Numbered from the stretch's first letter, positions 22,525 through 34,959 are shown. The stretch is 64,000 bases of DNA from Petaurus breviceps papuanus (GCA_028583685.1 JAMXIF010000086.1:21421853-21485852); one strand, 5' to 3'. Numbers and translations are program-made. The notes: generated by a model not told the origin, from the letters alone.

Positions 22525-22924
22525 GTTATAGCACATGCACAGTCAGTGGAAACATACCAGATGATCAGTTCATAAACAAAGGCTGGTCCATCTGTTTATT
22601 CAGGCAACATCTAAATGAACATATCAGGGTTATGAAGGAAGAGGCAGAAGCCACTAACAATCCTTTATTATAATTACAGCACAATTCCTGTCCCCCGCCC
22701 CCATTTCTAGCAGGGTGTGTGAAACATTCATTTCAAAGGAATGAAGCTGAAGGATTCTGCCAAGGAAAAATGACTAGGAAAGACTGGAGGATATACAAAG
22801 GATGTAGAGATGATCTACCTCAACACCAATTTCAATGATTCTGTAACCCCACACCCTGACAGCTTTGAATCTAAGGTCTATATTTTACAGATCTTAGCTT
22901 TTTGAGGGGAAGAACCATTTTATT

Positions 22925-22995
22925 TTCACACACTCAGGTCTAGCCATCACCCTCATGATGTCATTGGTCCTCTTTGAGAAAGACCAACAGCATGC
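22925..22995 (+). repeat. Fragment of the unresolved repeat seen at 7,235
   Basis: catcaccctcatgatgtcat and tggtcctctttgagaaagac match the end of the 7,235-7,435 repeat. Confidence 0.5.
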
Positions 22996-22999
22996 TCAG

Positions 23000-23619
23000 T
23001 TCTTAGCATGGTGTGCCTAATATATAGCAAGCAATCAATAAATGGTCCATTCATCTATCCATCTGTCTGTCTGTCTAATCCACACAGGTGAAGAATACAA
23101 GACAAAAGAGTGTTCTTGGAGAAACCTCTCATTGTTTTAAAGAAATAGGGATGGAAGGAGGAAGTAAGGAATGGGGTAGTAATAAAGAGGAAGGGAGATA
23201 AGGTAAGGGAAGGAGAGAATTATAACTAGAAAATTTTTCCCCTTTATCTTATAAAAATTGTGAGAGTGATTGCTTAGACAAGAAAGTGAAATACACAGGT
23301 AAATATGAAATGACTTACAGCACTTGAAAAAATTCTAAATTTAACAAACACCAAATAAAAGGGGCATTTCTATATATAGACAGCTTTTGCTTAGGCAGGC
23401 TGAGGCAGGGTGATACCTGCCCAAGGCCAGGGATCCTCTGCTCCAGACACTGAAGCCACTCCACCTTTGTGGGCCCAGAGCCATGGAGGGGGCAGGACTA
23501 TGGGGAGCCCAGTGGAACTATCTACTTTTGTTAAGCAAGAATTGGCTGTACATGGTAGAACAAAAAACAGAAGACTGTTCTCATTGTTCAATCCATTGGT
23601 TATAATTTTTCTTTACAAC
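23000..23619. other. Intronic sequence, unassigned
   Basis: 23,130-23,220 is purine-rich. 23,390-23,560 is unusually GC-rich (ccagggatcctctgctccag) and holds short open frames on both strands without family resemblance. It could be a repeat fragment. Confidence 0.4.
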
Positions 23620-23776
23620 TTGACTAATGCTTAATGTGGAGGTATCTATAGAACCTATATCAGATTGCATGCTGCCATGGTGGGGGGAGGGAAATGGGGA
23701 GAAAATTTGGAACTCAAGGGATTGTGGAACTAAATGGTATAAACTAAAAGTAAATAGATAATTTTTTAAAAAAAGA
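23620..23776 (+). mobile_element. L1/HAL1 3' terminal fragment
   Basis: cctatatcagattgcatgct, gggagaaaatttggaactca and the A-rich end match the terminal 3' UTR of the HAL1 at 18,519 and of related marsupial L1s. Confidence 0.75.
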
Positions 23777-24024
23777 AGATAGTAAATAAAACTGAATTTC
23801 TGTGATTGGTTTTCATTTGATGCACATAGTACATTCAACATAAGATTTTCAGAATTGTCCTGCATCTTTGTGTTTCCTTCAGGCTTTCCTTCTGTTCTCT
23901 TCTGTGCATAAAAAAGGTACTTTTGTAGGAATGTTGTAACATTTTAAAAATGCCTTTTATCTTTTGGCAACCCTATGACTAGCCTCCCTATGGTTCCTTC
24001 CTCATCTTATTCCCATTCATCATG

Positions 24025-24028
<4 letters not shown>

Positions 24029-24060
<32 letters not shown>
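24029..24060. repeat. (CA)16 microsatellite
   Basis: Uninterrupted CA run. Confidence 0.96.
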
Positions 24061-24062
<2 letters not shown>

Positions 24063-24074
24063 CACACACCATTG

Positions 24075-24960
24075 TAACAAATAGAGTAGAGCCCTGGAAA
24101 CTGACAATGTAGTTCCTACAACATTTTGGCAGTTTTCCTATGAAAAACAGAACTGCTTTGCCTTTCACATCCATCTTCTTGAAAGGATTTAATAGCAGAC
24201 TTCAGAAAAACCATTTGTTCTGCAAGGCAGATCTGTGAACTTCTGAGTGCTTTACAATTTTTTTTTTAAAGAAAAGCTCATTAAGATTTCAAGAACAGGT
24301 CCCATTGTCTATTATTTTCTAGCTCCAAGGTGACAGTGGCTAATATTGCTGAACCACCCCCTCAAAGTTTCACACTGTCACATTAAAAGCCTGAAACAAT
24401 TCATACGAAAATCAAGAAACCACATCTTAAGGTGGAAATGGCACATCTATAGAAAGCTCTTTGTCACCAATAAAGCACTATATAAGTGTAAATATTTATT
24501 TAGTCCAAACCATGAATAAATATGTAATTTATTCCATGGTGATTAAGAGTCTAAAATATTTCTAATCTCTTAGTTGTCCTGCTCTCCCTGACTGTGAACT
24601 GGCCCTGACATGTGACTAGTTTGACAGAGGAGAGACGTGGTGACTCTCTAAAAAAATTAGAAGCAAAAGTTGAGTGAATTTCTCTCTCTTCACTTATCAA
24701 ATATACATTTTAAATACAATTACACTGTTCTGTGCTAATTATTTAATACTAAATTCTTAGATCTTTTATGTCCAGCCTACCTCTAACATTTCATAAAGTT
24801 TACACATATAGAACTGAATACGAACAATTTTGTGAAATATTCTATACTGATTGCTTTCCAGACTTGTTAAAAAGCATACTAGACTTTTCATTAATGGAAT
24901 TGTGATTTCCCAATGTGAGAAAATTTGTAATTTCTAATCTTGAAGAGTTATACAGGGGAT
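24075..24960. other. Single-copy intronic stretch, possible conserved non-coding DNA
   Basis: Nearly 900 bases of mixed-complexity sequence with no recognised repeat and no coding frame. Confidence 0.5.
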
Positions 24961-24964
24961 TGAT

Positions 24965-25060
24965 AGGTTGAGAGATTTAACCAGGATAAATAGAGACGAT
25001 TCATGTTAGAAATGGAGCTTGGATTCAAGTCTTCCTAACTCTAAGGCTGATATTCATTAA
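24965..25060 (-). mobile_element. MIR-class SINE fragment, antisense
   Basis: gagagatttaaccaggataa and ttggattcaagtcttcctaa fit a reversed CORE-SINE. Confidence 0.55.
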
Positions 25061-25610
25061 AAGAATCAGAGAAAGTTGGTAAACTCCTGCCATACTTCTT
25101 GTCCCTTCTAGACTATTTCTATTCTCTCCGATTTCTTTGTGGTGAACCTAAGCAAGTAATGGAATAGCAATTTTGTTCACCAGAATAAAGAAAAAACTTA
25201 TTAGAAATTAATGATTTAAAAATATTACTTGTTTTCAAAGTATTAGATAAAAAGTCTTCCTTTTATTTATCTCCCTTTACCATCACTTCTCTCCTATGGA
25301 GTAGCATGCTTTTTCCTACAGTTAGATCTCTGGTGACTAAAACAGTCCTTCTTATAAGAACTCCTGTCACTGTTTTTTCAACAAACAGGCCAGGAAATGT
25401 TGCCATAGCTACTCAAGCTGTACCCTTCAAGGCTAGAGCTACAATCGGTAAGGCTTGCCATGCATGAAATAACCAGATTTTGTGCAATGAGGTGATCTCA
25501 AAGATAACCTTCTAAGAAGATAACAATAGTGTTATTTCTGTTCTTGAAAATTCCTCCTTCTTTAGTGGAGGATGTCAAATAACCAAAATTCTGTCATTAG
25601 AATTAATTGT
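25061..25610. other. Single-copy intronic sequence
   Basis: No repeat or coding signal recognised. Confidence 0.5.
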
Positions 25611-25904
25611 GATGGGTGAGGAAGGGATACACCCGTAATCCTTGCTAGTGGAGAGGTTGAAGCTAGTAGGTTGTTTGAGATCAGTAGTTCTGAGTTGTCC
25701 TTGGACTGAAATCCTACACAAAGACCGGCAGTAATATGGTTAGATGTCTGGAGCAGAAGGTCACTAGGTCTTCTAAGGAGGAATAGATTGGCCCCAGTTA
25801 GAAAATGAGTTAGTCAAAGCTTCTATGCCAATCCACAGTGGAACTGGTCTGAGAGAAGCTATTGTTCTGCTATTCTGAACAACAAACAGGGAGACCTAGT
25901 CTCC
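25611..25904 (+). pseudogene. 7SL (SRP) RNA retropseudogene, full length
   Basis: The block follows human 7SL RNA end to end. The Alu-like 5' domain reads cacccgtaatccttgctagt and gagaggttgaagctagtagg. The S-domain landmarks follow in order: gaccggcagtaatatggtt, cactaggtcttctaaggagg, ttggccccagttagaaaatg and agttagtcaaagc. It ends gagacctagtctcc and then becomes A-rich (aaaaatcaaacaacaa). Length about 294 against about 300 for 7SL. Many substitutions, especially at CpG sites, mark it as an old processed copy rather than an active gene. No clear target-site duplication. Confidence 0.92.
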
Positions 25905-26119
25905 AAAAATCAAACAACAATTTTAAAAGTTCTTCCAAATCTAGAAAATGTTTCAGTATTCCAGGGTTACTCATTAAAATGTATATATCTCAGAGCAAGA
26001 TCTGTATCTTATACCCCATCCTGGAATGAGGCTGTACTGTTAAGAATGCTCAATTTATTCCAAAGAGAGCTAGGTTCTTATCTGGCCTTCATCACACTGA
26101 GGGAAACATATTTATGGTT

Positions 26120-26275
26120 TGGTAGATTTATAGATAGAAGGAATTTTAGGGTTGTCTAGGGTAATTTTGCATTTTACAAATGAGGGAACTAAGACACAGA
26201 AAAGTTAAATGACTTGTTCAAGGTCATATAGATAATGAGATTGGAATCCAGGTCCTCCAAGTATAAATAGAGCAT
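26120..26275 (-). mobile_element. MIR/THER-class SINE, antisense
   Basis: ttttacaaatgagggaacta, aaatgacttgttcaaggtca and ttggaatccaggtcctccaa are the reversed core. Confidence 0.7.
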
Positions 26276-26414
26276 CTTTTTATTGTATCATGTTTTCTTT
26301 AGTCTTATTTTATAAGCCTGAAAGTCTTGTAATTGTGTGCTATAACGAACAGTTCAATGAGATTGTTAGACAACTAAAAGATATCAGACTTTATAGGCAC
26401 TATACAGTTTTGCC

Positions 26415-27440
26415 TAGGGTATAATTTATTTATTTTAATTTAATATTTCATTTTTCTCCAATTACATGTGAAAAAAATTTTAACATTTGTGGTTTATTTT
26501 TTTTTGTTCCCAAATTCTCTCCTTCCCCTTCTTTCTTCCCCCCCCCGAGAAGGAAAGAAATTTAATATAGGTTATAGATATGCAATCATGCAAAACATAT
26601 TTCCACATTAATTGTGTTGTAAAAGAAAACACAAACAACAAAAAAAAACAAACAAGAAAATAAAGAAAGCATATGCTTTGATCTGCATTCAGACTCTATC
26701 AGTTCTTTCTCTGGAGATGGATAGCAGTTTTTCAACATAAATAGGGCCTAATTTAGTATTACATATTTGCTTCTCATCTCACCTATTGGGAATTTATCAA
26801 TTAGTGGGATTTTTCAATCAAAGGATATAGCAGTCACTTTTGGGGCATGATTCCAAATTGCATTTCAGAACAGCTGGACTTATTAACTGATCTACCTACA
26901 GTGTATTAGTTTTATCAGCTTTCTGAAATCCTCCAATATGTACTATTACCATTTGTAGTCATTTTTGTCAATGTGCTTGGAATGAGGTACAACCTCAGAG
27001 TCTTTCTGGTTTGTACATCTCTTCTGTAGTGATACAGAACAAAGTTTCACATGGATGGTTAACAGTTTATAATTCTTTGAAGAACCATTTGTTCTTATCC
27101 TTTGTCTATTTATTAAGGAAGAGCTTTTGGTTGTATATAATTCTGTTAGTTGCCCATCTATCTTGGATACCAAATCCTTGTGAATGATAGCTGACATAAA
27201 TGGTTTTATCAAAGACTCTTTTAATACTAATTGTGCTAATTTTATGTCAGTTACATGCACCCAAAATTATTTATCTTCTGTGATCATTCCTACTCTTCGG
27301 TTGGTTAAGAATTCAACCGTTGGGTACAGTTATCAAAGGAATCTGAACATGTCTTCTTTAATTGGGTTTTTAAATAATATGACCTTTAATATTCGGGTTT
27401 CATGACCATGTTTCCTGTTGTATTTAGAAAAATTAGTTTT
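26415..27440 (-). mobile_element. L1 3' part (ORF2 end and 3' UTR), antisense
   Basis: Begins with T-rich sequence (reversed A tail, atttcatttttctccaatta). Then come gcaaaacatatttccacatt and ctgcattcagactctatcag (3' UTR), ccaaattgcatttcagaaca and, near 27,120-27,180, ORF2-end sequence including atctatcttggataccaaat. It forms the 3' half of a 5'-inverted insertion with 27,545-28,290. Confidence 0.8.
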
Positions 27441-27544
27441 ATATTTTTTATAACTCCATACTGCTTTATAGTTTTTCTAAAAATTCTCATCAAACAGGGA
27501 TTTCTTTCATGTTCTTGGGTTTGTGTATTGTTTTTTTTAAAACT

Positions 27545-28290
27545 CAAGCCCTAAAATTAATAATAGCAAAAAGACAAGAAAAAGAAACTAAGGCATAAAT
27601 ATGGACAAAAAGGAGACAAAATTATCTGTTTGCAAATGAGATGATGGCTTCCATTAAAGGCCAGTAAACTATAACTCAAGGGCCAAATTCTACTATGTCA
27701 ACCCCTGAGTATATATAGAAAATACTAGAGAATCTCAAGAAGAGAACCAACCTAGAGAACTAATAGCTTCAGTAAAATAGAAAGTCTGCAAATGAACAGC
27801 ATAAAATTCTATAACACAGTAGCACAAAATGCATAAAATTGTCTACGAGTTAGTCTATCAAGTTACACTCAAAACCTGTATAGCTATGGTTATAAATTTA
27901 AAGAAACAAAGAATTGTTCAAATATCTAGAGAGATATTAAATGTTCATGACTAGGTTGAGCTAATACAACAAAAAATTGTATTGCTGTCTAAATAAATTA
28001 ACAGATTTAGTTTTATAGCAAGCTACCAGGGGATTCTTTGTAGAGTTAGACAAAACAAACAATTCCATTTGGAGGAAGGAACCAACGATCTAGACTCTCA
28101 AGAGAAATAACAACAAAACCCAGGAAGGGAGAGTTTAACACTTGAGACCTCAAACTATACTACAAAACAGTGGTGAACAAAATTATTTGATTCTGGTTAA
28201 AAATTGAACAGTAGGTCAGTGGAACAGATGGGATGGAGAAAAATCAGAAACAATTGAACTCCATAACTTATATTTGTCCTTTGTTACAGC
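27545..28290 (+). mobile_element. L1 ORF2 segment in inverted orientation
   Basis: aaggagacaaaattatctgt, ttaacagatttagttttata, caattccatttggaggaagg, caaaacagtggtgaacaaaa and gtcagtggaacagatgggat follow the order of marsupial L1 ORF2 upstream of the part at 26,415-27,440, but on the other strand. A short foreign-looking stretch (ggccagtaaactataactca) lies near 27,660. Confidence 0.72.
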
Positions 28291-28785
28291 ACTATTTCAC
28301 TGCTCTTAATTCCTCTTTTAATAGAAACCTCTCTGTTCTGATTTAACTCATATGAATATTTGAAACATATCACTCACACAACTTCTAAGGTCAGTCCTTT
28401 AATGTTCTAAGTAGAAGTATCCAGATTACTTGCATATTTAAATATTCTATCTTTGTATTTCACTATCTTCAATGTCATAGAAACAATCCAAAATCACCAG
28501 GGAGAATCAATATCAGGTTCAGGATAGGTCACTCTTGCAAGGTGTAATTCTTAACACTATCAATTAGGGCTGGAGGTTGTAAGTGCCTGCCTACACCTAC
28601 ATGAAGAATTCAGAGGTGAAAATGTCTCATTGGAGATTTATTGAGGCAAGATAAGATTCAGATGGTATAAAGAGACAGCGAGAGTCTTTTAAATATCAGC
28701 TGATACTTTCCATCAGAGACTAAACCCATTGAGAGGGGGAAAAAAGAGAGTGGGGAGTAGGAATTTTCTTATTTTCAAGTCTCAT
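28291..28785. other. Single-copy intronic sequence
   Basis: No repeat family or coding frame recognised. Confidence 0.5.
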
Positions 28786-28965
28786 TGTGATGCTATGGAA
28801 AGAATAATGGCTTTGTAGACCAATGACCTGGGTTCTTCTCTCTATGGCAAATTCTGCCTATGTGACTTTGGGCAAACTAATCTCTCTGGGTCTCTGTTTC
28901 CATATTTGTAAAAGAGGGGATTAGAATCAATGATCTAAGATTCCTTTCAGCTCTAAATCGATGGT
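28786..28965 (+). mobile_element. MIR SINE
   Basis: gctatggaaagaataatggc, tgtgactttgggcaaactaa, ctctgggtctctgtttccat and the 3' end attcctttcagctctaaatc give a nearly full-length MIR. Confidence 0.8.
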
Positions 28966-30057
28966 CATTGGACTTGCCCAAGAGTTATGCTTTCATGCTT
29001 CCTCCTGGCTTGGAGGAGAAAGTGAAATCATCAAGACTCTCCTAGCAGATGGCTCAGCCAAGTTCCACCCTGGTAAAAAAAAAAAAAAGTTTTGAGTATA
29101 GGTCTTGGGATGAACTGTCTGCTTTTCAAGGTCTGACCTAGCGTCACCATCCATAGAGTATATTCTTGAGCTGCTACAACCCATGAAACAGTGCCCAGGA
29201 AGGAAGTGATAGAGACCACAGAGTTACTTAACATCAGTCATAGGGTCGCTATTTAATTCTAACAAATGAAAGAAAAATTGCATTCAGTGTTAACATTCCC
29301 AAATGGTAGTGTCAAATTCTTTTCTTTAATAGTTCATCAGGTATTTGATGGACAGGTATTGTGCCTCACGTCCCAGATCTTCTCTTCCACAGCTTCCTTT
29401 AACCCATGCACATATGGCAAGATCTCCAAGTCCCTCAGCATCCTGGTTGCCCTCCTCGTTAGAGAATGTCCAATTTAATCAAAGCATTCCTCAAGGCAGC
29501 TGGAACATTCTACAACTACTCACCTCTCCTTGGCATTATGCTTATCAGAAGTCCCAGGCCCACTCTCCTCTGACCCAGTTGTAATCTTCCCTGTTGTTCT
29601 CACCTGTAATGCCCTCTACTCTAGCTTACTTATTGAATTTACCTGTTTCTGCCCTAATGGAGTAATGATGCCATATACCTCAAAAGGCATCTGGTCCTAA
29701 AGTGGATTTGTTCTTCTAGGGGCAAAGGTGGATACTCTGGCTTTACTCTTGGGTTTCTGATGATCTATCTATAGTCCCAACTATGATGATCTTAACCATT
29801 TGGGAGTCTATATGAATCCTTGTGCTCACTGGCATATGTGCGTACACACCCATACCCTTATTGCATGCACACACATATTTATATATTTCTATGTAAACTC
29901 AAATACATACACACACAGCAATGAGCACAAGGGGGAAAAAGATGACAAGTAACAGGGATAGAAAATATTTAAAATATCTGGCCATTTTTTGTTGGGACTA
30001 AGATTTGGAATGAGTAACAGGTAGAGATAGTACCTCGACAGATTATAAATCACCATA
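28966..30057. other. Intronic sequence, unassigned
   Basis: 29,280-29,690 is pyrimidine-rich and could be an old LINE or DNA element remnant; its open frames resemble no family. 29,820-29,930 is CA-rich. Confidence 0.4.
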
Positions 30058-30262
30058 CTTTTACTTCTATTTAAAACATTAAAATAATTTTTCAATGATC
30101 AGAAATCTATTTTTCTCCCTCCCATTAGAACAAAAAGAAAAGAAAAAACAATAGCCTTGTAAAAAATAAGCATAGGCAAGCAAAACAAATTTCTGCATTG
30201 ACCATGTCCAAAAACATGTCTCTTTCTGCACTGAAGCTATCATCTTTGTCCCCACATTTTAT
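30058..30262 (-). mobile_element. L1 3' UTR fragment, antisense
   Basis: gcataggcaagcaaaacaaa, ttctgcattgaccatgtcca and aaaacatgtctctttctgca are reversed marsupial L1 3' UTR. Confidence 0.75.
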
Positions 30263-31500
30263 TTATTCGCACTTCCCTGTGCTGATGTGGGTATGGGAGA
30301 ACAGGGTATAGAAATTCTTCTCTTCTAACCAAGGAGAGGAGGCAATTTTGGAATGGAGAAATCATCTTTGGGTTGACCTGCTGCTACAGAAGCAGGAGTG
30401 TGGTATTGTTCCTTATGAGGTCTCCATGAATGACAGTGATTGTGTTTTTGAGTTCAGTGGTGGATCCAGCTGAGAAAATGCATTATGCAAGGTACAAGTT
30501 ACTTCAGGTACAGCACTCTTCAGTTAAAGCCTAGGGCCAGTTTCAAAGGGGCCACCCTGCATATACTGAATTTGTTTTTCCAGGAACAAACCATGCTCAC
30601 GTAAACCTACGTGGGTAAAAGCGTCATCAGAGTCAGCTAGGAGGGACAGGCATGTTCCAGCCAACTCAATTGTGTGTGTGTGTGTGTGTGTGTCGAAACA
30701 GGCTTCCCAGGATACAAAGGCAAATCTTCAAGTACTGAAAGGTGCCTGCCAGGGTGACACAGTGATCGGAAAGGCTGGGGCTCTGGAAGTACCCGAGGGC
30801 ATGTATCAGAAGCATTCCCTGAGAGGGGGCAAACCAATTACAGAGAAATACAGAATCTTTATAGTCTAAGAGGTACAGCCACTCCCTTTCCCGTAGGGCC
30901 CCAAAATTTAAAATGAGTTCGTACATGTTGGTTCTATGGGCCATAATCAAAATGCACAGGAGAGTATGTGCTTCCTAATATAGTACCAGCCCACACAGAT
31001 TGTAAATTGAGCTGGCAACAGCAATAGCTGAGAATTTACAATGAAGAAGAAAACAAAAACAAAAAAAAAAACCCCAACAACAAACCAAGAGGATTTATTT
31101 AAAACATATTTTTTTTCATTATAATTGTCCATTCTGCATAGAAAAAGTGGCACATCCATACATACAACCACACAAAACAGTTTTATTTTTGCATCTGACA
31201 CAGTTTTAAGATACTTTAAAAACAATAGTAATACCTACTTTATATTTGTACATAGTATATATACTTGTGTGAACAAGTCTATATATTTGCACACATGCAT
31301 TTTTACATGTGTATTTATACATGTACAGAAAATGCATAGTTCCATGATGAACTTAGAATGTCTTTCAAATATGTATTCTTTTCAATTCAAGGGTAGAGAT
31401 TATCTGTTGCATCCATATTTAAATTGTCTTTTATTTTCATACTTAAATTGTCTTTTATTCATTTATATGTGTTGCATTTATTTATTTATACATGTATTTG
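30263..31500. other. Mostly single-copy intron with a (GT)12 tract
   Basis: GT run at 30,670-30,693. 31,250-31,330 is rich in tata/catgt words. The words aaattgtcttttatt repeat at 31,420 and 31,445. No gene. Confidence 0.5.
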
Positions 31501-31743
31501 TGGGCAGCTAGAGTGCCAGACCTGGAGTCAGGAAGATACCTCTTCCTGAGTTCAAATGTGGCCTTATACTCTTACTAGTTGTATGACCCTGGGCAAGTCA
31601 CCTACCCTTGTTTGCCTTAGCTCTTCTTCCATAAAATGAACTGGAGAAGGAAATGGCAAACCACTCTAGTATCTTTACCAAGAAAACCCCAAATGGGGTC
31701 ACGAAGAGTCAGACATGACTAAAACTGACTGACCAGCAGCAGC
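31501..31743 (+). mobile_element. RTE-dependent SINE with TSD
   Basis: Head gggcagctagagtgccagac, core cctgggcaagtcacc, then gaaggaaatggcaaaccact, caccccaaatgg-type block and the BovB-like end gagtcagacatgactaaaac. Perfect duplication atacatgtatttg at 31,488-31,500 and 31,744-31,756. Confidence 0.93.
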
Positions 31744-31756
31744 ATACATGTATTTG

Positions 31757-32024
31757 CTGTTCTCCCTGATAGAATATAAGTACCTTGAAGGCAGTGGCTG
31801 TTTTGTGCCCCTTGTCAGAGTTGATTGATTGTACTTGATTGATAAATAAAAACTTCAGAGTGGAAAAATTAGCCTAGACTTACCAGTTCATTTATGTAAG
31901 CTGGAACCTTGGATTTCTAATCAGAAAACTATCTCACTGCCACCATCAGTTTCTTAACTGTTTATCCAACTTTCCTGTGGATTTCTGAGGTCTATGTGTT
32001 ATAGCCACAGAGACTGGGGAAATC
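31757..32024 (+). other. L2-like 3' terminus and single-copy intron
   Basis: 31,757-31,850 (gaatataagtaccttgaagg, gcagtggctgttttgtgccc) resembles an L2 terminus. The rest is unassigned. Confidence 0.45.
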
Positions 32025-32930
32025 CTAGAATTTTATAGCCAGAAGGGATATTGTAGGTCACTAATCTACCCCCTTCATTTAACTGATCAGGAAATTGAGG
32101 AGCAGTTCAGTTTGATTTCATATATTTTATTTCAATAAACATTTTTAAAAGCCTTGCTACACACCAAACACAATACTAAATACAGGGACTACATTTTACA
32201 AACAAAATGATTTCTGACTTAAGGCCACTTATATTCTTCTGGGAGATAAATGCAAAACAGCTAAACAAATACAAAATAATGTGATGAGGAAGAAAGCTTC
32301 TGTGAGTTGTTGCCCTTAATTGAGTCTTAGAAAAAGTTAAAGATTATGAGGGACAAAGGTTAGAAAAAACTATACTCCTGGCACTGGGAAAAAGCCTCTG
32401 GAAATGCATGTAGTAGACACAGACTGGAATGCTCAGCTCAACGAGAGTTTGGCTCACACCAAGAACTTCAGAGTTTTTATTTTATCCTAGAGACAATAGG
32501 AGACATTGAATTTTTTGGCAGAAGAATGACTTGCTCAGTCCTGTGCTGTTGGAAGATTATCTGGGTAGCTCTGTGGAGGGCAGACTGGAGAGGAGGCAGG
32601 TTGAGAAGGGAGAGCAAATAGGAGGCCATTACCACAGTCTAAGTGAGGGTGAGGAAAGCCTGCATTAGAGTGCTGGCCATGAAAGCAGAGCGAAGGGCAA
32701 AGATTTTGTAGCGTTAGAACTGGCAAGACTTGTAAGTTAAGTGACTGAAGGGAATGAGAGAAGAGTTGAGGAGAACTCTGAAGTTGCCAACTTGGATGAC
32801 TATAAGAAGAGCAGTACATTTGGTAGAAACAGGGCAGTTAGGGAAAAAAAGTCCAGTGGTGGGGTCGGAAGTGAAACTTTGAACATTTGAGAAGTCAATG
32901 AGAGGTGAGGTGACGGTAGTAAGAGAGTTC
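32025..32930 (-). mobile_element. MIR scrap followed by antisense L2/CR1-class LINE fragment
   Basis: 32,025-32,105 is a reversed MIR/THER scrap (cctagaattttatagccaga). 32,120-32,930 follows the reversed order of an L2/CR1-type LINE: attttatttcaataaacatt, tatcctagagacaataggag, ggaggccattaccacagtct. Diverged; clade uncertain. Confidence 0.5.
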
Positions 32931-32931
32931 A

Positions 32932-33045
32932 GGTGAAATGATTTACCCAGGGTCACACAGCCAGCATGTGGAAGAGGAGAAACCTGAGCCCAGGTTTTCT
33001 TGACTCTAAGGCCAGCTCTCTACCAAGTACATCACACTGTCTTTG
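32932..33045 (-). mobile_element. MIR SINE, antisense
   Basis: gatttacccagggtcacaca, gcccaggttttcttgactct and aaggccagctctctaccaag. Confidence 0.8.
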
Positions 33046-34248
33046 TTCTATTACAAGACACTACTTTAAAAGGTAAAAATATCTATAAATGGAATTTTAT
33101 AAATGGAATAGATGATTCCAATTCACATGTCATCCTTGTGCTGTCTCACCAAAGCCATTGCTGATTAATTGTACTGCGATCTGATGATTTAGTAAGATGA
33201 TCAGACCCAATGGATTGATGATTCTCAGGGAATATTAAGTTTGTTGGGTACAGATGTAGCTTCAAACTTAGGATGCTATTTTTACTATATAAAAGACTTT
33301 CCACCTCCTTACTTTCACCTCTAAAGAAAAAAAACTTTGGGGAAATAGGGCAGCCTCCTTAGTGATATCTCTAAGAGAGTTCCTTTGGAATTTGGAATAA
33401 TGTTGCCACCATAAAGAAATCCCATACTAGAGGGAAAGACAGCAATGGTCTCTTAAAAGAAATGTACCATGTGCTTTCAATTGACCATCCCTAATTCTCT
33501 GAGCTCATGTCCCATTTGTGGAGTGTGGAAAGGCACCAGAAAATAAGCAACAGTAATGCAATATAAATAGAATTTGGAAGTAAATATTAGTGAGTTACTT
33601 GTTCTACCCTATATTAAAGGTCTTTAATCAATCAGAAGATTTAGTCCTCTCCTTTGAAGACACTAATTAATGACATTAGTCTTCCCTATAAAACATCTTT
33701 AGGTGCAAATAACACTCCTCTTTAAACATATTAGACTGAATCCAAATGGTGCTTTTCTGAGATTCATCTTCAATAAAAGGACATGGGCGACAAGAAGAAT
33801 TCTATTCCAGGTTACTCAAGAGTCCCATATCAACCAGGGCTCAAAACTTCTAGCAAATGAACCTCACAATATCTTTTGAAGGCAGAAACTGTTTTATCAT
33901 GATGGAATTGCCTAAATCCACTTGGAGCAGAATTCATTGTGATTTGGTATCCCAGAAAACATTTTGTCAGGTAATAATGTAGTAAAAATCTTCTTGAGAA
34001 AAAGCCCAGAAGGGAGAGAATATATAAATCCTCATTCTGATCGTGTAATAGAGCAAGATAACAGGGGAAGAAACTGTAACTAACTACTGAACAACGTTGT
34101 TCCATGGGAAAAACATTTAGCACATGAAGGCCAATCTCAAAGGAGTTCTTTTTGACCTACTCCTCATTCAACTCATCTTTTATTAGTTTTACATTTCCTG
34201 TGGAGAATGAGAAAGACAGATAGACAGAGAGAGACAGACAGAACGAGC

Positions 34249-34291
<43 letters not shown>

Positions 34292-34958
34292 TTAGATTCA
34301 GGGTAAAATCTGGCACTTCATCTAATGGCTGGAGTTTCATTAAAACCAAGACACTTGTATTTTAATCTGACTGCCCTGTGAATGTTGCTTTTTAATCACC
34401 CCAGAATGTGAAGTTCAGTGTCTGACCAGGATGAGAGCATTTCAAATTTAGAGTGTGAAGACTCCTCAAAGAATATCTTGGCCAACCCCCTCATCTAAAA
34501 ATGAGGAAATTGAGACTCAGGAGATGAAATAACCATGGATACACCGTTCTTCTTAAGCTACTGAGTTCCCTTTTCCCCTCTGAGGCAAGAAAAGAATTTT
34601 TCCCATCCCCTCTATTTCTAGCAATGACATCACTTTTCTCCCTAATGGTCAATTCAGATGTTTCATTGTGTCATAGAGGTAACCCCAGATTCTTGAAGGT
34701 AGTACAGGGTATTATAGGTCCTTCCAAGTGAGAAAAGCTTCAAGTACAGTTTCAGCAATGGACAGACTGTCTTATGAGAACCAGCTTACTAAAGAGGATC
34801 ACTACCTGAAGGTTTACCACTGACACCATTTTTTTATTTATATTTTTTTTTTGTCACAGAAACTTACTATATTATCTACCAGGACATGAAGGGGGTCCAA
34901 TCTGTACTGAGAAAGACACACACACAAATGACATTCTGGGTCTCAGATGATCCCAGGA
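33046..34958. other. Mostly single-copy intronic sequence
   Basis: A GACA-rich stretch (34,212-34,245) precedes a (TG)20 microsatellite at 34,251-34,290. A reversed MIR scrap lies near 34,465-34,545. No coding signal. Confidence 0.55.
34251..34290. repeat. (TG)20 microsatellite
   Basis: Uninterrupted TG run. Confidence 0.97.
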
Positions 34959-34959
34959 C

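Noticed and set aside
25611-25904. Active 7SL gene or an Alu-like SINE
   Set aside because: The S domain is present, so not Alu-like; many substitutions across conserved 7SL positions argue against an active gene.
31125-31511. 128-codon plus-strand frame rich in Y, C and H
   Set aside because: Composition reflects tata/catgt-rich DNA and a small internal duplication; no family resemblance.
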